A DNA stretch of 64,000 bases from an uncultured Erythrobacter sp. (GTDB taxonomy: Bacteria; Pseudomonadota; Alphaproteobacteria; Sphingomonadales; Sphingomonadaceae): contig CANNBH010000001.1 in NCBI GenBank assembly GCA_947502815.1, forward strand, positions 372,001 to 436,000, read 5' to 3'. Every line of letters begins with the position of its first letter. Position 1 is the stretch's first letter. This document shows positions 27,140-34,944 of this stretch, piece after piece. The notes beneath the pieces were generated by a model. It was not told the DNA's origin and ran no database searches. It saw only the letters and a program-made list of their open reading frames with translations. The translations under genes were made by a program, and so were the position numbers.

Positions 27140-29302
27140 TTAAGGCGCGTTCTCCATTGCCTTGTCTTCATTTGCGCGGTGGATGACATAGGCGCGGATC
27201 GCCTCGATCTCTTCACGGGACATGGATTCAGCAAAGCCGACCATGCCGTTTTCCTTCAAGATGCCGTCATGCACCACCGCAGCCCAGCTGCCCGCATTGC
27301 CCAAAGTGCCGGAACGGCGCAGATCTGGCAGAACCGTTGATCCGACCGCAGCGGGGGCATGGCATACCGCGCAATATCGCGCGTATTTCTCACCGCCCAG
27401 CGCAATGGTCTGCGCTGATGCGCGGCTCGCCGGCGGATCAAGTGGAAGATCGACCAATTCCTTTTCAGCCGGCAGTGCACCGTCTGCGCCCAATTTGAAG
27501 ACGAGCAGGCGAGAGACATTGCGCACCGGCGCTTTGTCCTCAAGTAAGCCGCCATCAACAGTGATCGCATAGGCGCCGCCCCAACCGGCCAGCACAGCGA
27601 CATATTGCTCTCCATCAACAGTGTAGGTGATGGGAGGGGCCACAACGCCGGTCTGCGCCGCAAAACTCCAAAGCTTCTCGCCCGAACTGACATCATAGGC
27701 GTTGAATTCGCTTCCCGCGGTTCCCTGGAACACCAGACCTCCGCCCGTTGCGAGCAATCCGCCATTCCAAGGTCCGGGATGCTCAACGGTCCATCGCGGC
27801 TCCTGCGCCACAGGGTCCCACGCGACCAGCATGCCGCGCAACGTGCCAGCAACTTCGCGGCGCATACCCAAATCTGGCGGCAGGTCGCCTGCGCCGAGAT
27901 TGAAGCCCACATTGAACCCGCGTGCCCGATCCGGCTTCCAGTTTTCTTCAGGAGCATAGACCATCGCCGCTTCGAATGCGGGAATGAAGACGAGGTTTTC
28001 ATCGGGGTGGTAGGCCATCGGGTGCCAATTGTGTCCGCCCAACGCGCCGGGCGTGACCACCGCAGGTTGCCCAGTCTTGTCCACCCGCGTTTCAGGGTTT
28101 TCGATGGGCCGGCCCGTTTCAGGGTCGATCCCGCTGGCCCAGTTCACTGCGACATAGGGCTCCGCTGAAATAAACTCGCCCGTCGCCCGGTCGATCACAT
28201 AGAAAAACCCATTCTTTGGCGCCTGCATCAAGACCTGACGCTGTTCGCCCTCAATTTCCATGTCCGCCAGAATGATATGCTGTGTGGCGGTGTAGTCCCA
28301 TGTTTCGCCCGGCGTTGTTTGGTAATGCCAAACATATTCGCCTGTGCTGGGCCGGATCGCGACAATGCTGGAAAGGTAGAGGTTGTCGCCTTCACCGGTT
28401 CCGTCTTCGCCCGGTGAACGATAGGCGCGGTTCCATGGGCTGCCATTGCCAACACCGATATAAAGCAGGTCGAGTTCGGCATCATAGGCCATTGAATCCC
28501 ACACGGTCCCGCCGCCGCCAATTGCATCGGACCCGGCGAGGACATCGGTGTTCCACGTTTCAGCAGCCGCTTGCAGATATTCGGGGCTTTCACCGCCTTC
28601 ATTCCCATCGGGCACGGTATAAAACCGCCACAGCTCTTCGCCGTCACTCACATCATAGGCGGCAACATATCCGCGCACGCCAAATTCGGCGCCGCCGTTG
28701 CCGATAATGATCTTTCCATCAATCACGCGCGGCGCGCCTGTGACGGTGTAGCTTTTATCAGGATCTGTGGTTTGCGCTTCCCATTGGACCGCTCCTGTAT
28801 CCCGGTCGAGAGAGACCAGACGCCCATCCAACGTGCCAAGGAACAAGGATGTGCCCCATGTTGCCAGCCCCCGGTTCACCACGTCGCAGCAGGCTCTGAC
28901 AGCGGTCTCTCCGGGCACTTCGGGGTCATAGTCCCACAGCGGTTCACCTGTGGCAGCGTTAAAGGCCTTAACCTTGCTCCACGCGGTGGTCAGATACATT
29001 TTGCCATCAAGGACCAGCGGCGTCGCTTCCTGACCGCGCGCGGTGTCCATATCGGCGGACCAAGCAAGGCCGAGATCGGCGACATTGTCTGTGCTGATCG
29101 CGTCGAGCGGGGAGAAGCGCTGTTCTGAATAGGTGCGGCCATGGGTGATCCAATTGGCGTTGTCTTCACCCGCGCCCGTCAGCATTTCTGCGGTTATGCC
29201 GCTTTCACTGCCGAATGCGTCAAAAAGTTCTGCATCGTTGCAGGAGGCAACGCCCAGCGTGCCGAGCATCAAAACTGATGCCGCCCAAATTGCTCTGTTC
29301 AT
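27140..29302 (-). CDS. PQQ-dependent quinohemoprotein alcohol dehydrogenase, lipoprotein
   Basis: A 720-residue periplasmic enzyme that oxidises alcohols with PQQ and passes electrons to a C-terminal cytochrome c. The start at ATG 29302 gives a signal peptide ending in a lipobox (GVASC, Cys21), so it should be lipid-anchored. The eight-bladed propeller shows the vicinal disulfide Cys138-Cys139 (RACCDVV) characteristic of the family and repeated Trp-docking motifs. A heme c site CAVCH is near residue 640, with a later Met in ENGMVGF as possible axial ligand. No PQQ synthesis genes are in the window. Confidence 0.92.
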   Translation of the reverse strand: MNRAIWAASVLMLGTLGVASCNDAELFDAFGSESGITAEMLTGAGEDNANWITHGRTYSEQRFSPLDAISTDNVADLGLAWSADMDTARGQEATPLVLDGKMYLTTAWSKVKAFNAATGEPLWDYDPEVPGETAVRACCDVVNRGLATWGTSLFLGTLDGRLVSLDRDTGAVQWEAQTTDPDKSYTVTGAPRVIDGKIIIGNGGAEFGVRGYVAAYDVSDGEELWRFYTVPDGNEGGESPEYLQAAAETWNTDVLAGSDAIGGGGTVWDSMAYDAELDLLYIGVGNGSPWNRAYRSPGEDGTGEGDNLYLSSIVAIRPSTGEYVWHYQTTPGETWDYTATQHIILADMEIEGEQRQVLMQAPKNGFFYVIDRATGEFISAEPYVAVNWASGIDPETGRPIENPETRVDKTGQPAVVTPGALGGHNWHPMAYHPDENLVFIPAFEAAMVYAPEENWKPDRARGFNVGFNLGAGDLPPDLGMRREVAGTLRGMLVAWDPVAQEPRWTVEHPGPWNGGLLATGGGLVFQGTAGSEFNAYDVSSGEKLWSFAAQTGVVAPPITYTVDGEQYVAVLAGWGGAYAITVDGGLLEDKAPVRNVSRLLVFKLGADGALPAEKELVDLPLDPPASRASAQTIALGGEKYARYCAVCHAPAAVGSTVLPDLRRSGTLGNAGSWAAVVHDGILKENGMVGFAESMSREEIEAIRAYVIHRANEDKAMENAP

Positions 29303-29433
29303 GAAACCCTCTCTCTCAACGCGCATGTTGCCTTGTGATCTGGCGATTGTCCATCACGACTTCCCTATCGGTAAGGGCGGGTTGAATGTGCTAGACGCCT
29401 GAACGAACATTCAATCACAAGGAAGACCGGTCA

Positions 29434-30339
29434 ATGTGCGATGAAACGAAACTGAAGGAATGGGCGGCAAGCCTGAAAGACTCGCCTCTCAACCGCAGGC
29501 AGTTTGGCGCGATGGCAGGCACCCTTGCGGGATCGGCGGCGGTGTTGTCTGCCTGCAGTGAGGCCAGCGCACTTTTGCCGGAAGGTGAAGCCTCCCTGGC
29601 TGTCACTGAAAGCGCGGTCACTTTTGATACCGAAGATGGCACAATGGACGCATTTTGGGTTCATCCTGCAGACGGGGCGCACCCAGGCGTGATTTTCTGG
29701 CCCGACATCGCGGGCTTGCGCGAATCCAAGCGCAATATGGCGCGGCGATTGGCAGGCAAAGGCTATGCGGTGCTGGTCCTTAACCCCTATTACCGCGATG
29801 TTGCTGGCGAACAGTTTCCAACCTTTGCGGGACTAATCGAGGCCGGCGGTTTTGGCGTTGTCAGCCCTTGGCGCGAAAAGCTCACCGCGGAGGCGATCGG
29901 GCGCGATGCTAGCGCGGCGGCGGCATGGCTGGATGCACAAGGCGCGGTTGATAGCGATCGGGGTATCGGAACGCAGGGCTATTGCATGGGCGGTCCCTTC
30001 ACAGTCTGGAGCGCGGCGGCGGTGCCTGATCGGATCAAAGCGGCGGCCAGTTTTCATGGTGGCGGCTTGGTTCGAGCAGACGACCCGCTTAGCCCGCACC
30101 GGCTTCTTGAGCAGGCAGACGCAAGCTTCCTTATCGCTGTCGCTCAAGATGATGACGCCGCGGCGCCTGATGACAAGACAGCCTTTGCTGAGGCCGCTGA
30201 TCAGGCGGGACGGCAGGCTAAGGTCGCAGTCTATGCGGGGGATCACGGCTGGACCGTGCCCGACAGCCCTGCCTATGCGCCGGATGCGGCCGAACTGGCC
30301 TATGCCGATCTGCTAACCCTGTATGGGGATAGCTTGTAA
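29434..30339 (+). CDS. Dienelactone hydrolase family protein, Tat lipoprotein
   Basis: A 301-residue alpha/beta hydrolase. The catalytic Cys184 is in GYCMGG and the His is in the GDHGW segment near the end; an Asp between them completes the triad. The N-terminus has twin Arg (NRRQF, residues 20-24) and a hydrophobic segment ending in a lipobox VLSAC (Cys41), predicting Tat export and lipid anchoring, unusual for this mostly cytosolic family. The gene diverges from the PQQ dehydrogenase gene, so the two envelope enzymes may share a regulatory region. Confidence 0.87.
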   Translation: MCDETKLKEWAASLKDSPLNRRQFGAMAGTLAGSAAVLSACSEASALLPEGEASLAVTESAVTFDTEDGTMDAFWVHPADGAHPGVIFWPDIAGLRESKRNMARRLAGKGYAVLVLNPYYRDVAGEQFPTFAGLIEAGGFGVVSPWREKLTAEAIGRDASAAAAWLDAQGAVDSDRGIGTQGYCMGGPFTVWSAAAVPDRIKAAASFHGGGLVRADDPLSPHRLLEQADASFLIAVAQDDDAAAPDDKTAFAEAADQAGRQAKVAVYAGDHGWTVPDSPAYAPDAAELAYADLLTLYGDSL

Positions 30340-30450
30340 GCGGCGGCAAACGCGCTGCAGAAATTCTGCTTACTGGCGGTCTGATTTTCCTACACTGACA
30401 GACGGCGGTATGCCGGGTGAATGGTGTCTGCAGCGCATGTTTGCGAAAAA

Positions 30451-30469
30451 CAAAAAGTTACACTTTTTG
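30451..30469. other. Short perfect palindrome with A/T runs
   Basis: CAAAAAGT (30451-30458) and ACTTTTTG (30462-30469) form a perfect 8-bp inverted repeat around TAC. It lies in the 216-base gap between two convergent genes and may act as a weak bidirectional terminator. Nothing else is seen in this gap. Confidence 0.4.
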
Positions 30470-30555
30470 GCCCGCTGCGCCCGTCAAACCATGCTTCTAA
30501 AACCGAGCAAAGCGGTCCAAGTCTAAGCACAAAACGTCCAAGAGCTGTGGGGCGG

Positions 30556-31536
30556 TCAAGCGGCGCTCTCGCGTTCCTTGCTGCGTTCATTGCTAAGGCC
30601 AAAACGACCGAACTTGCGGTAACGCGTCATCCATTTGTCGAGGAACAGCCCCAGTGGACGCGGGGTAATGCCCAGTTCGGCAAAGGTGCGGGCATCGCCC
30701 GAAACGGTGCTTCCGGCCTTAAGCAAGGTCCATTGATCCTTGCTCATCGGAGTGCCGGGCAGGCTGGCGAACAGCCCCGACAAAGGATCCGGCATCGCGA
30801 TAAAGCGGCGCGTGCGCCCTTGGGCGGTTGCCACGCGCTGATTGATCTCCATCATGGAAAGCTGCTCAGGACCGCCCAGCTCATAGACGTGGCCTCCATG
30901 AGCGGCGGGGTCTTCAAGCGCGACTGCAATCGCTCCGGCCACATCATCGACATAGACCAATTGCAGTTTCGCATCGGGGCCAAAGACGGGGAGGGCGGGC
31001 AGCATTTCGATCATGCCGGCGAACATGTTGAGGAAACCATCATCCTTGCCAAACACGATGGAGGGCCGAAGGATCGTTGCGGTCGGAAAGGCATCGAGAA
31101 CGCTCTGCTCACCCAACGCTTTGGCGCGGGCATAGTCTGCGCTGCTATCGGCATCGGGCCCAATCGCGCTCACATGGACAAAACTCTTAACGCCATTTGC
31201 GGAAGCAATCGCCGCCATGCGGCCCGGAGCCTCTCCCATCAACTGCGTCAGATCGCCGGAAAATCCGCCAACAAGATTGACGACATGGGTCGCTTCATGA
31301 AGCGCGGCCTTCAGGCTATCGTCCTTTGTGATATCGCAATGGGCAAATTGCAGCTGCCCCAAATTGGCCAGCGGTTTGAGCGCAAAACCAGAAGATGGAT
31401 TGCGGCTGGCAATGCGCACGCGGGCGCCGCGCGACAACAGGCTCTGGACGGCATAATTGCCGATAAATCCGCCTCCGCCAAAGACGGTGATCAAGGCGTC
31501 GTTCAATGGGGCGGTGTCGGGCGAAGGTTTGGTCAT
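30556..31536 (-). CDS. NDUFA9-like NAD(P)-binding protein
   Basis: A 326-residue short-chain dehydrogenase/epimerase-type protein similar to the complex I accessory subunit NDUFA9. The Rossmann motif is VFGGGGFIGNYAV at residues 18-30. Further family marks are VNLVGGFSG, VKSFVHVSAIGPDADS, LRPSIVFGKDDGFLNMF and VYVDDVAGAI. The catalytic YxxxK Tyr is present as DYARAK, but oxidoreductase activity is not established for this group. Alphaproteobacteria commonly carry this protein; it may stabilise NADH dehydrogenase. It reads away from the tRNA-Leu gene. Confidence 0.9.
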   Translation of the reverse strand: MTKPSPDTAPLNDALITVFGGGGFIGNYAVQSLLSRGARVRIASRNPSSGFALKPLANLGQLQFAHCDITKDDSLKAALHEATHVVNLVGGFSGDLTQLMGEAPGRMAAIASANGVKSFVHVSAIGPDADSSADYARAKALGEQSVLDAFPTATILRPSIVFGKDDGFLNMFAGMIEMLPALPVFGPDAKLQLVYVDDVAGAIAVALEDPAAHGGHVYELGGPEQLSMMEINQRVATAQGRTRRFIAMPDPLSGLFASLPGTPMSKDQWTLLKAGSTVSGDARTFAELGITPRPLGLFLDKWMTRYRKFGRFGLSNERSKERESAA

Positions 31537-31646
31537 TGCTCATATCCCTTAAGAGCATCGTGGTTTGCACATGCCCCATGCTTCAATGCGCGGCTTTGGG
31601 CAAGCGCCTCCGATACCTATTACCGCATGCGCCACGCGGTTTCACG

Positions 31647-31676
31647 TTGACAGGCTGCCGAGCCGGACGCTATTGG
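31647..31676 (+). promoter_or_regulatory. Promoter of tRNA-Leu
   Basis: A consensus -35 box TTGACA (31647-31652) is followed after 17-18 bases by CTATTG/TATTGG (31670-31676) as -10. Transcription would start near 31682, about 40 bases upstream of the mature tRNA 5' end. Confidence 0.55.
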
Positions 31677-31720
31677 CCCCCCCTACCCGGCGAGAGCATC
31701 ATGAGCTGCTCGCCACCCGT

Positions 31721-31807
31721 GCCCAGATGGCGGAATTGGTAGACGCACCAGCTTCAGGTGCTGGCGCTCGCAAGGGCGTGGAGGTTCGAGTCCTCTTCTG
31801 GGCACCA
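31721..31807 (+). tRNA. tRNA-Leu (anticodon CAG)
   Basis: The acceptor stem GCCCAGA (31721-31727) pairs with TCTGGGC (31797-31803), followed by A and an encoded CCA. The anticodon arm CCAGC-TTCAGGT-GCTGG shows the anticodon CAG. A long variable arm and the GGTTCGAGTCC T-arm complete a class II leucine tRNA. Its 3' end is the insertion site of the genomic island that follows. Confidence 0.97.
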
Positions 31808-31812
31808 TTTAC
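31788..31812 (+). repeat. attL: tRNA 3' end core repeat
   Basis: The 25 bases starting GAGTCCTCTTCTGGG and ending in CACCATTTAC cover the T-arm/acceptor end of tRNA-Leu plus five bases beyond CCA. The same sequence, less one G, occurs at 46119-46142. Together they mark the ends of the inserted element. Confidence 0.88.
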
Positions 31813-31991
31813 ACATTCATCACAGTTCGCTGACGGTTGAAAAAACTCCAGAAATCTGCCAATAATGGTCAGTTTCTGGCTGCTGGCGTTCGTCAAAGTT
31901 CGTCGACAGCTGGGGGCTCTTGGGGCCGCGGTGGGGGCTTCTCAAGCAAATGCAGGGCAATTTATGCCGATTTTGACGAGAAAGGCCCCCA

Positions 31992-33218
31992 ATGCCTCTA
32001 ACGGACAATGCTATTCGTGCCGCTAAGCCACGGGAAAAGAATTGGAAACTGTCAGATGAAAAGGGCCTTTACCTGCTCATCACTCCCAAGGGCTCAAAGC
32101 GGTGGAACCTGAAGTTTCGATTCGCGGGCAAGGAGAAGAAGCTGTCGCTGGGCCTTTATCCAGACTTAAGCCTCAAGGAAGCGCGGCGACTGCGTGACGA
32201 GGCGAGGAGCGAATTGGCGCTCGGCATTGATCCAGCACGCCGCAAGCAAGAAGAGAAGGCGGCGGCAAAGCTTGGCGCTGAAAATAGCTTTGAGGCGATT
32301 GCCAACGAATTCCTTGAGAAACGCGAGAAAGACGGGCTGGCCAAGACTACCCTATCGAAGAACCGTTGGTTTCTAGATCAACTGCGCCCGAGCATTGGAA
32401 AGTTGCCGATTGCAGACATAACCCCGCGAGAGGTGCTGCATGCGCTCAAGAAGGTGGAGAATGCTGGGAAACGAGAGACCGCTAATCGCATGCGTTCATT
32501 CGCCAGCCGGGTGTTTCGATACGCGATTGCCACCGGACGCGCGGAGGTTGACCCCGCTCACGCTTTGAGAGGCGCGTTGGCGGCTCCGGTCGTAAAGCAC
32601 TTTGCCGCCATCACAGACCCTTCACGGCTGGGAGAGCTTCTAAGGGCTATCGACGTATACTCGGGTGAGCCTACAACCATGATCGCACTCAAGCTAACTC
32701 CGCATGTGTTCCAGCGACCCGGCGAAGTTCGCAAAATGCGCTGGGCAGAATTGGACCTGGACAATGCAATCTGGATCATCCCAGCCAGCCGAATGAAGCA
32801 ACGGCAGGACGATCACGCGATGCCACTATCTAGGCAATCGGTCGAGTTTCTGCGCTCGATGGAAGGCCTTTCAGGTCATTCTGAGTTTGTCTTCCCTTCC
32901 GCTCGTACCAAGCTTCGACCAATGTCTGAAAATGCAATCAACGGTGGGCTTAGGCGACTGGGTTTTGCTGGTAGCGAAATGACAGCTCACGGATTTCGAA
33001 CTACGGCGAGTTCTTTGCTCAATGAGTCGGGTAAATGGAACCCAGACGCTATTGAGAGAGCACTGTCACACAAGGACAAAAACGCCGTTCGCGGCACCTA
33101 CAATCGTTCACCATATTGGATGGAACGCATTGAAATGGCCCAATGGTGGAGCGACTACTTGGACCGCCTTCGTGACGGAGGTAGCGTGGTGTCCATGAGA
33201 ATGAAGAGCGTGAGCTAG
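31992..33218 (+). CDS. Tyrosine integrase, P4/IntS type
   Basis: A 408-residue site-specific recombinase. The N-terminal DUF4102-type arm-binding domain (TDNAIRAAKPREKNWKLSDE, then GLYPDLSLKEARR) is followed by a core-binding domain and the catalytic domain. Catalytic residues seen are Arg247 (RPGEVRKMRW), His333-x-x-Arg336 (AHGFRTTAS), His360 (LSHKDK) and Tyr370 (VRGTYNR). All are intact, so the element may still be mobile. The gene lies 180 bases inside the tRNA-Leu end, as expected for this class. Confidence 0.96.
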   Translation: MPLTDNAIRAAKPREKNWKLSDEKGLYLLITPKGSKRWNLKFRFAGKEKKLSLGLYPDLSLKEARRLRDEARSELALGIDPARRKQEEKAAAKLGAENSFEAIANEFLEKREKDGLAKTTLSKNRWFLDQLRPSIGKLPIADITPREVLHALKKVENAGKRETANRMRSFASRVFRYAIATGRAEVDPAHALRGALAAPVVKHFAAITDPSRLGELLRAIDVYSGEPTTMIALKLTPHVFQRPGEVRKMRWAELDLDNAIWIIPASRMKQRQDDHAMPLSRQSVEFLRSMEGLSGHSEFVFPSARTKLRPMSENAINGGLRRLGFAGSEMTAHGFRTTASSLLNESGKWNPDAIERALSHKDKNAVRGTYNRSPYWMERIEMAQWWSDYLDRLRDGGSVVSMRMKSVS

Positions 33219-33264
33219 ACATTTCGCTGACAACCATTGGACGGCTCCTTGGGTAAACCTAGAC

Positions 33265-33966
33265 ATGTCGCGAATTTCCATGAACTGTCGTTTGATGGAC
33301 GACAGCGATCAACAACAACTCACCCAGATCATTCGCGAACATACACAGGCTGCAGAAACCGAGTTTCCAACGTACATTGCTCCGATATGGGATGGCCTTG
33401 ATCTTCAAGACGCATCTTCTGTTGAGCGGTCAGTCCGGGCCACAGTCGCCGCGATTTCGGACCTCGTTGAAGAGCGAAGTCAAAGCCTGCTAGCCGCGCT
33501 CGCATCGGTCGATACAAGTGATGAAACCCAATCCCTTGCGGAGGAAGCTATGACTAAGCTCCTCCAACACATTTGGGACGAATTCGTGCGATTGTTGGAG
33601 GTCGTGTCTCGCAAGGGCGGACCCGACGGGATGGTTGCAATTGGCGGTTCAGCCTTCAACGCAATGCGACGTGAATTCTTAGTCAAGCTCACGGTACGAA
33701 AAGCAAGTTTTGTTGGCGGCAAAATCAATGCCGCCGAACACGTTAAAGTGAAGAATACTGGCGGAAGACCGTTAGCTGGACATTGGGATGAAATGTGGTC
33801 GTACATCGCCGTCCAGTTGTACATCGGAGATCTAAAACCAGTACGTCAATCGGATATCACCGAAGCGATGCTCGATTGGTTCGCGCAACAGGGGATGCAG
33901 GTAGGCCCTTCGTCAGTTGTAAAGAGAGCGAGAATTTTGTTTAGACGGTTGAACCATCAAGAGTAG
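33265..33966 (+). CDS. Unknown island protein with conserved C-terminal module
   Basis: A 233-residue protein, not assigned to a named family. Residues 1-110 are acidic and helical. The C-terminal 70 residues (NTGGRPLAGHWDEMWSYIA, then QLYIGDLKPVRQSDITEAML, then VVKRARILFRRL) follow a pattern I associate with small proteins next to integrases in alphaproteobacterial islands, probably a helix-turn-helix-like fold. The start is uncertain: ATG at 33265, 33280 and 33295 are all possible and none has a strong ribosome site. It may regulate the element or be cargo. Confidence 0.7.
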   Translation: MSRISMNCRLMDDSDQQQLTQIIREHTQAAETEFPTYIAPIWDGLDLQDASSVERSVRATVAAISDLVEERSQSLLAALASVDTSDETQSLAEEAMTKLLQHIWDEFVRLLEVVSRKGGPDGMVAIGGSAFNAMRREFLVKLTVRKASFVGGKINAAEHVKVKNTGGRPLAGHWDEMWSYIAVQLYIGDLKPVRQSDITEAMLDWFAQQGMQVGPSSVVKRARILFRRLNHQE

Positions 33967-33980
33967 AATCCAAAACCCGG

Positions 33981-34010
33981 TTTTTGCACGTTCTTGCACC
34001 TTGTTGCACG
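33981..34010 (+). repeat. Three tandem 10-bp repeats TTNTTGCACS
   Basis: TTTTTGCACG, TTCTTGCACC and TTGTTGCACG stand head to tail with an exact 10-base period; a weaker fourth TTGCATC is at 34024. They end 68 bases before the AlpA-like start codon. One helical turn spacing suggests cooperative binding of a regulator or excisionase to one DNA face. Confidence 0.7.
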
Positions 34011-34078
34011 ACTAATTCTTCAGTTGCATCCAAATCATGTGCGCACGTTGACAATCGTCAGCAAAGGAGGCGCACACG

Positions 34079-34249
34079 ATGGAAAAACTTCTTGTTTCAA
34101 TCATTGAGGCAGGCGAACTGCTTGGTGTTGGTCGTAGCTCTGTCTACGGCTTAATGAATGATGGCAAACTTGAGAGCCGGACCATTGGTAGGCGGCGTCT
34201 CATCACCACTGCATCAATCAAAAAATTGGTAAACCAAGAGGAGGAATGA
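34079..34249 (+). CDS. AlpA-like small helix-turn-helix regulator/excisionase
   Basis: A 56-residue protein that is short enough to be missed in routine calling. The ATG at 34079 follows a near-perfect AAAGGAGG ribosome site at the right distance. The body (IIEAGELLGVGRSSVYGLMN, then LESRTIGRRRLITTASIKKL) is the winged-helix pattern of the HTH_17/AlpA/excisionase family. In P4-like islands such proteins control integrase or excision. Tandem repeats just upstream and a TCGTACG...CGTACGA palindrome right after its stop (34250-34272) are likely binding or termination sites. Confidence 0.88.
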   Translation: MEKLLVSIIEAGELLGVGRSSVYGLMNDGKLESRTIGRRRLITTASIKKLVNQEEE

Positions 34250-34944
34250 TCGTACGTGTAGGTTGCGTACGAAGCACTCCAAAAGCTACGTGCGTCGCCT
34301 TTTCGGCTTATGTGAATTGGCACTTTCTCCCGAGCAAAAAAGCAAAGTTGCCTTGGTAAGGCCTAACAATCCGACATTTGCGGGCAAAGGTTAAACCACA
34401 AAGCGTTTCACCAGCGCTAAATCGGTTGTACACTCCGGGGGCATCACCCACCCCTCTCAAAGCCTCGCTGACTGGCGATGAGGATAAACGGGCAAAACGC
34501 CACACCAAAAACAAGGTGAACTGAGGACCACGCTCAGAGTGACGACATGGCACTCAAGTCGGTGGGGGCCTGGACTGATCGCCCATAGCGATGCGCGATA
34601 AACGGAGTGGGAAGTTGTCAGTAGGTTAAACCGATTACACTGGACTGATATGATACGCCTTATCGGCTGTCTTCTCATTCGTGTGGCCTTATCGGGTGGG
34701 TGGATTCTGCCTTGATTCCTACCAAAAACAATTCACCCTACACCAAAGCAAGACTACCAAAGCTGTCTAATCAAGTAACACACTGAAAAAACACCCTTAT
34801 TTCTCGAGGTGGGATGCTCAAATCTTCTCACAATTTCCAAAGCAACCAAAAATCTGACCGACATTTCAGCTTGACCTCATTCAGCGCTCCGGTGGGTTGC
34901 TTTTGTTTGGGTTTCGAACATCATGAGGCGCTGAAAGGTACATT
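34250..34944. other. 695-bp gene-free region of the island with short repeats
   Basis: No convincing gene is seen on either strand. The region begins with the palindrome TCGTACG (34250-34256)/CGTACGA (34266-34272). GCCTTATCGG occurs at 34657-34666 and 34686-34695, and the variant GCCTTTTCGG at 34297-34306. TGGACTGAT occurs at 34571-34579 and 34641-34649, GGTTAAACC at 34389-34397 and 34624-34632. These may be regulatory sites or parts of an untranslated RNA ahead of the PLD module; alternatively it is decayed DNA. Confidence 0.5.

Noticed and set aside
30421..31650. 409-codon plus-strand frame opposite the NDUFA9-like gene
   Set aside because: The minus-strand gene has clear Rossmann motifs; the plus frame has none and is a shadow of biased codon use.
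33981..34010. CRISPR array
   Set aside because: Repeats are 10 bases and directly tandem with no spacers; no cas genes are in the window.
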